Shown here in pieces: positions 31,694 through 32,231 of a stretch of 32,231 nucleotides of DNA (within the stretch, counting starts at the first letter, position 1; every line of letters starts with the position of its first letter). The translations under genes and the position numbers were made by a program. The DNA is from an uncultured Collinsella sp. Lineage in GTDB: Bacteria; Actinomycetota; Coriobacteriia; Coriobacteriales; Coriobacteriaceae. The notes under the pieces are model-generated. The model was not told the DNA's origin and made no database searches. It saw nothing but the letters and a program-made list of their open reading frames with translations. The stretch is from contig UQMD01000022.1 of the NCBI GenBank assembly GCA_900542155.1, positions 1 to 32,231 of the forward strand. Reading direction: 5' to 3'.

Positions 31694-31722
31694 TGTGACA
31701 AGGGGACAGCCCCTTTGTCACA
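31694..31722. repeat. Family B hairpin between ptsH and feo
   Basis: TGTGACAA...TTGTCACA arms with GGGGACAGCCCC between. Core GGGACAGCCCC is the same as at 17942-17952. It lies 10 bases after the ptsH stop and may also serve as its terminator, though no T-tract is strong. Confidence 0.7.
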
Positions 31723-31731
31723 TTGTTGCGT

Positions 31732-31980
31732 TTAGAGGGAGAGGTTTCTGATCGACGTGACGCACGAGGCCTCGTCTACGCCCGAAATGCGGAAGATGAT
31801 GTCCTCGCCGCACTCGCCGTAGAGAGCCATGAGCCCCATTACATCGCGGCCGTCGGTATGGCGATCGCCGATGCTGACCGATACGTTGCTACGATGCTTG
31901 GCAATAATGTCGTAGAGCAGCGCAACCGGGCGGGCATGCAGTCCCAACGGATCTTTAATCGTCTTTGTAAACTCGACCAT
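31732..31980 (-). CDS. ptsH: HPr-like phosphocarrier protein with Asp46
   Basis: 82 residues. The active-site His15 is in GLHARPVALL, with Arg17, as in the HPr proteins that carry phosphate from enzyme I to sugar-specific EIIA. Position 46, Ser in Firmicutes HPr (KSIMG) and target of HPr kinase, is Asp here (GRDVMGLMAL), resembling the phosphorylated state. ATG 31980 is chosen over a start 15 codons upstream because GGGAGGGG lies next to it. Single gene; no other PTS component is in view. Confidence 0.9.
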   Translation of the reverse strand: MVEFTKTIKDPLGLHARPVALLYDIIAKHRSNVSVSIGDRHTDGRDVMGLMALYGECGEDIIFRISGVDEASCVTSIRNLSL

Positions 31981-32034
31981 GTCCCCTCCCACGGCATCGC
32001 ACATTCGGCCGGCAAACCCAGCCACGTGGTAGTT

Positions 32035-32040
32035 ATTGTA
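32035..32040 (-). promoter_or_regulatory. Candidate -10 box of ptsH
   Basis: TACAAT on the minus strand, 55 bases before the ptsH start. No clear -35. The remaining 160 bases to 32201 hold no supported gene. Confidence 0.3.
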
Positions 32041-32201
32041 GCGTTAGATGCTTGTCGAGAGCTCCTCTGAACACCTCGTGGGCAAAAAGTGGCAAATATG
32101 AGTACTGTCACCAATTTAGTAGCAGCAAAATCGAGAGCAAGTTACCTCCTTTGAGCGATTCGAAGAGGTTGAAAGCGGTAGCGCGCAGAGATGTGGTGTA
32201 A

Positions 32202-32223
32202 GAGGCGGGGCATGCCCCGCCTC
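32202..32223. terminator. Perfect 22-base GC-rich palindrome at the window edge
   Basis: GAGGCGGGGCA followed directly by its reverse complement. Probably a terminator of the gene beyond the window; only CGCCCTTT follows on the plus strand before the end of the window. Confidence 0.5.
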
Positions 32224-32231
32224 CGCCCTTT

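Overview
The window is high-GC bacterial DNA with mostly actinobacterial gene families: an OmpR-type GlnR-like regulator beside a GlnA2-type glutamine synthetase homologue, a GlnR-like box, an IdeR/DtxR-like iron box, and a GatCAB amidotransferase. Together with the anaerobic gene content (FeoAAB iron uptake, a bile-acid-reductase-like flavin enzyme, heterodimeric ABC exporters) this suggests a gut member of Coriobacteriia, most likely Collinsella or a close relative. That assignment is inference from gene content, not from a marker-gene alignment.

Layout. 1-3.6 kb: gatC-gatA-gatB operon (minus strand), with an unusually long GatB. 3.8-5.1 kb: MFS transporter. 5.4-7.7 kb: moaA followed by a fused moaC-mobB gene (molybdenum cofactor). 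8.0-9.0 kb: a nuclease-fold protein lying between two copies of a long palindromic repeat. 9.2-12.9 kb: two-gene heterodimeric ABC exporter. 13.1-15.5 kb (plus strand): MATE exporter and MerR-family regulator behind a MerR-type promoter, ending in a bidirectional terminator. 15.5-19.4 kb: ligA and an HtrA-like membrane protease. 19.6-20.9 kb: a more AT-rich patch with two unrecognised exported proteins and a broken papain-like gene interrupted at a run of nine G. 21.0-23.1 kb: glnA homologue and glnR-like regulator. 23.2-24.1 kb: HepT-MntA type toxin-antitoxin pair whose antitoxin carries an extra RelB/DinJ DNA-binding domain. 24.1-28.1 kb: LacI and GntR/FCD regulators and a two-domain flavin/Fe-S oxidoreductase. 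28.2-31.6 kb: feoA-feoA-feoB and a small Cys-rich FeoB partner. 31.7-32.0 kb: HPr.

The most unusual items are: (1) the RelB/DinJ-MntA fusion with HepT; (2) a GlnA homologue that has lost three of the six residues that bind the catalytic metals, next to a GlnR-like regulator and behind a GlnR-like box; (3) two families of intergenic palindromes, one with three copies sharing a 16-19 bp stem, the other with different arms around a shared GTCCC-like core; (4) the nine-G frameshift; (5) an HPr with Asp at position 46, the site of regulatory Ser phosphorylation in Firmicutes. No rRNA, tRNA, CRISPR array or transposase gene was seen.
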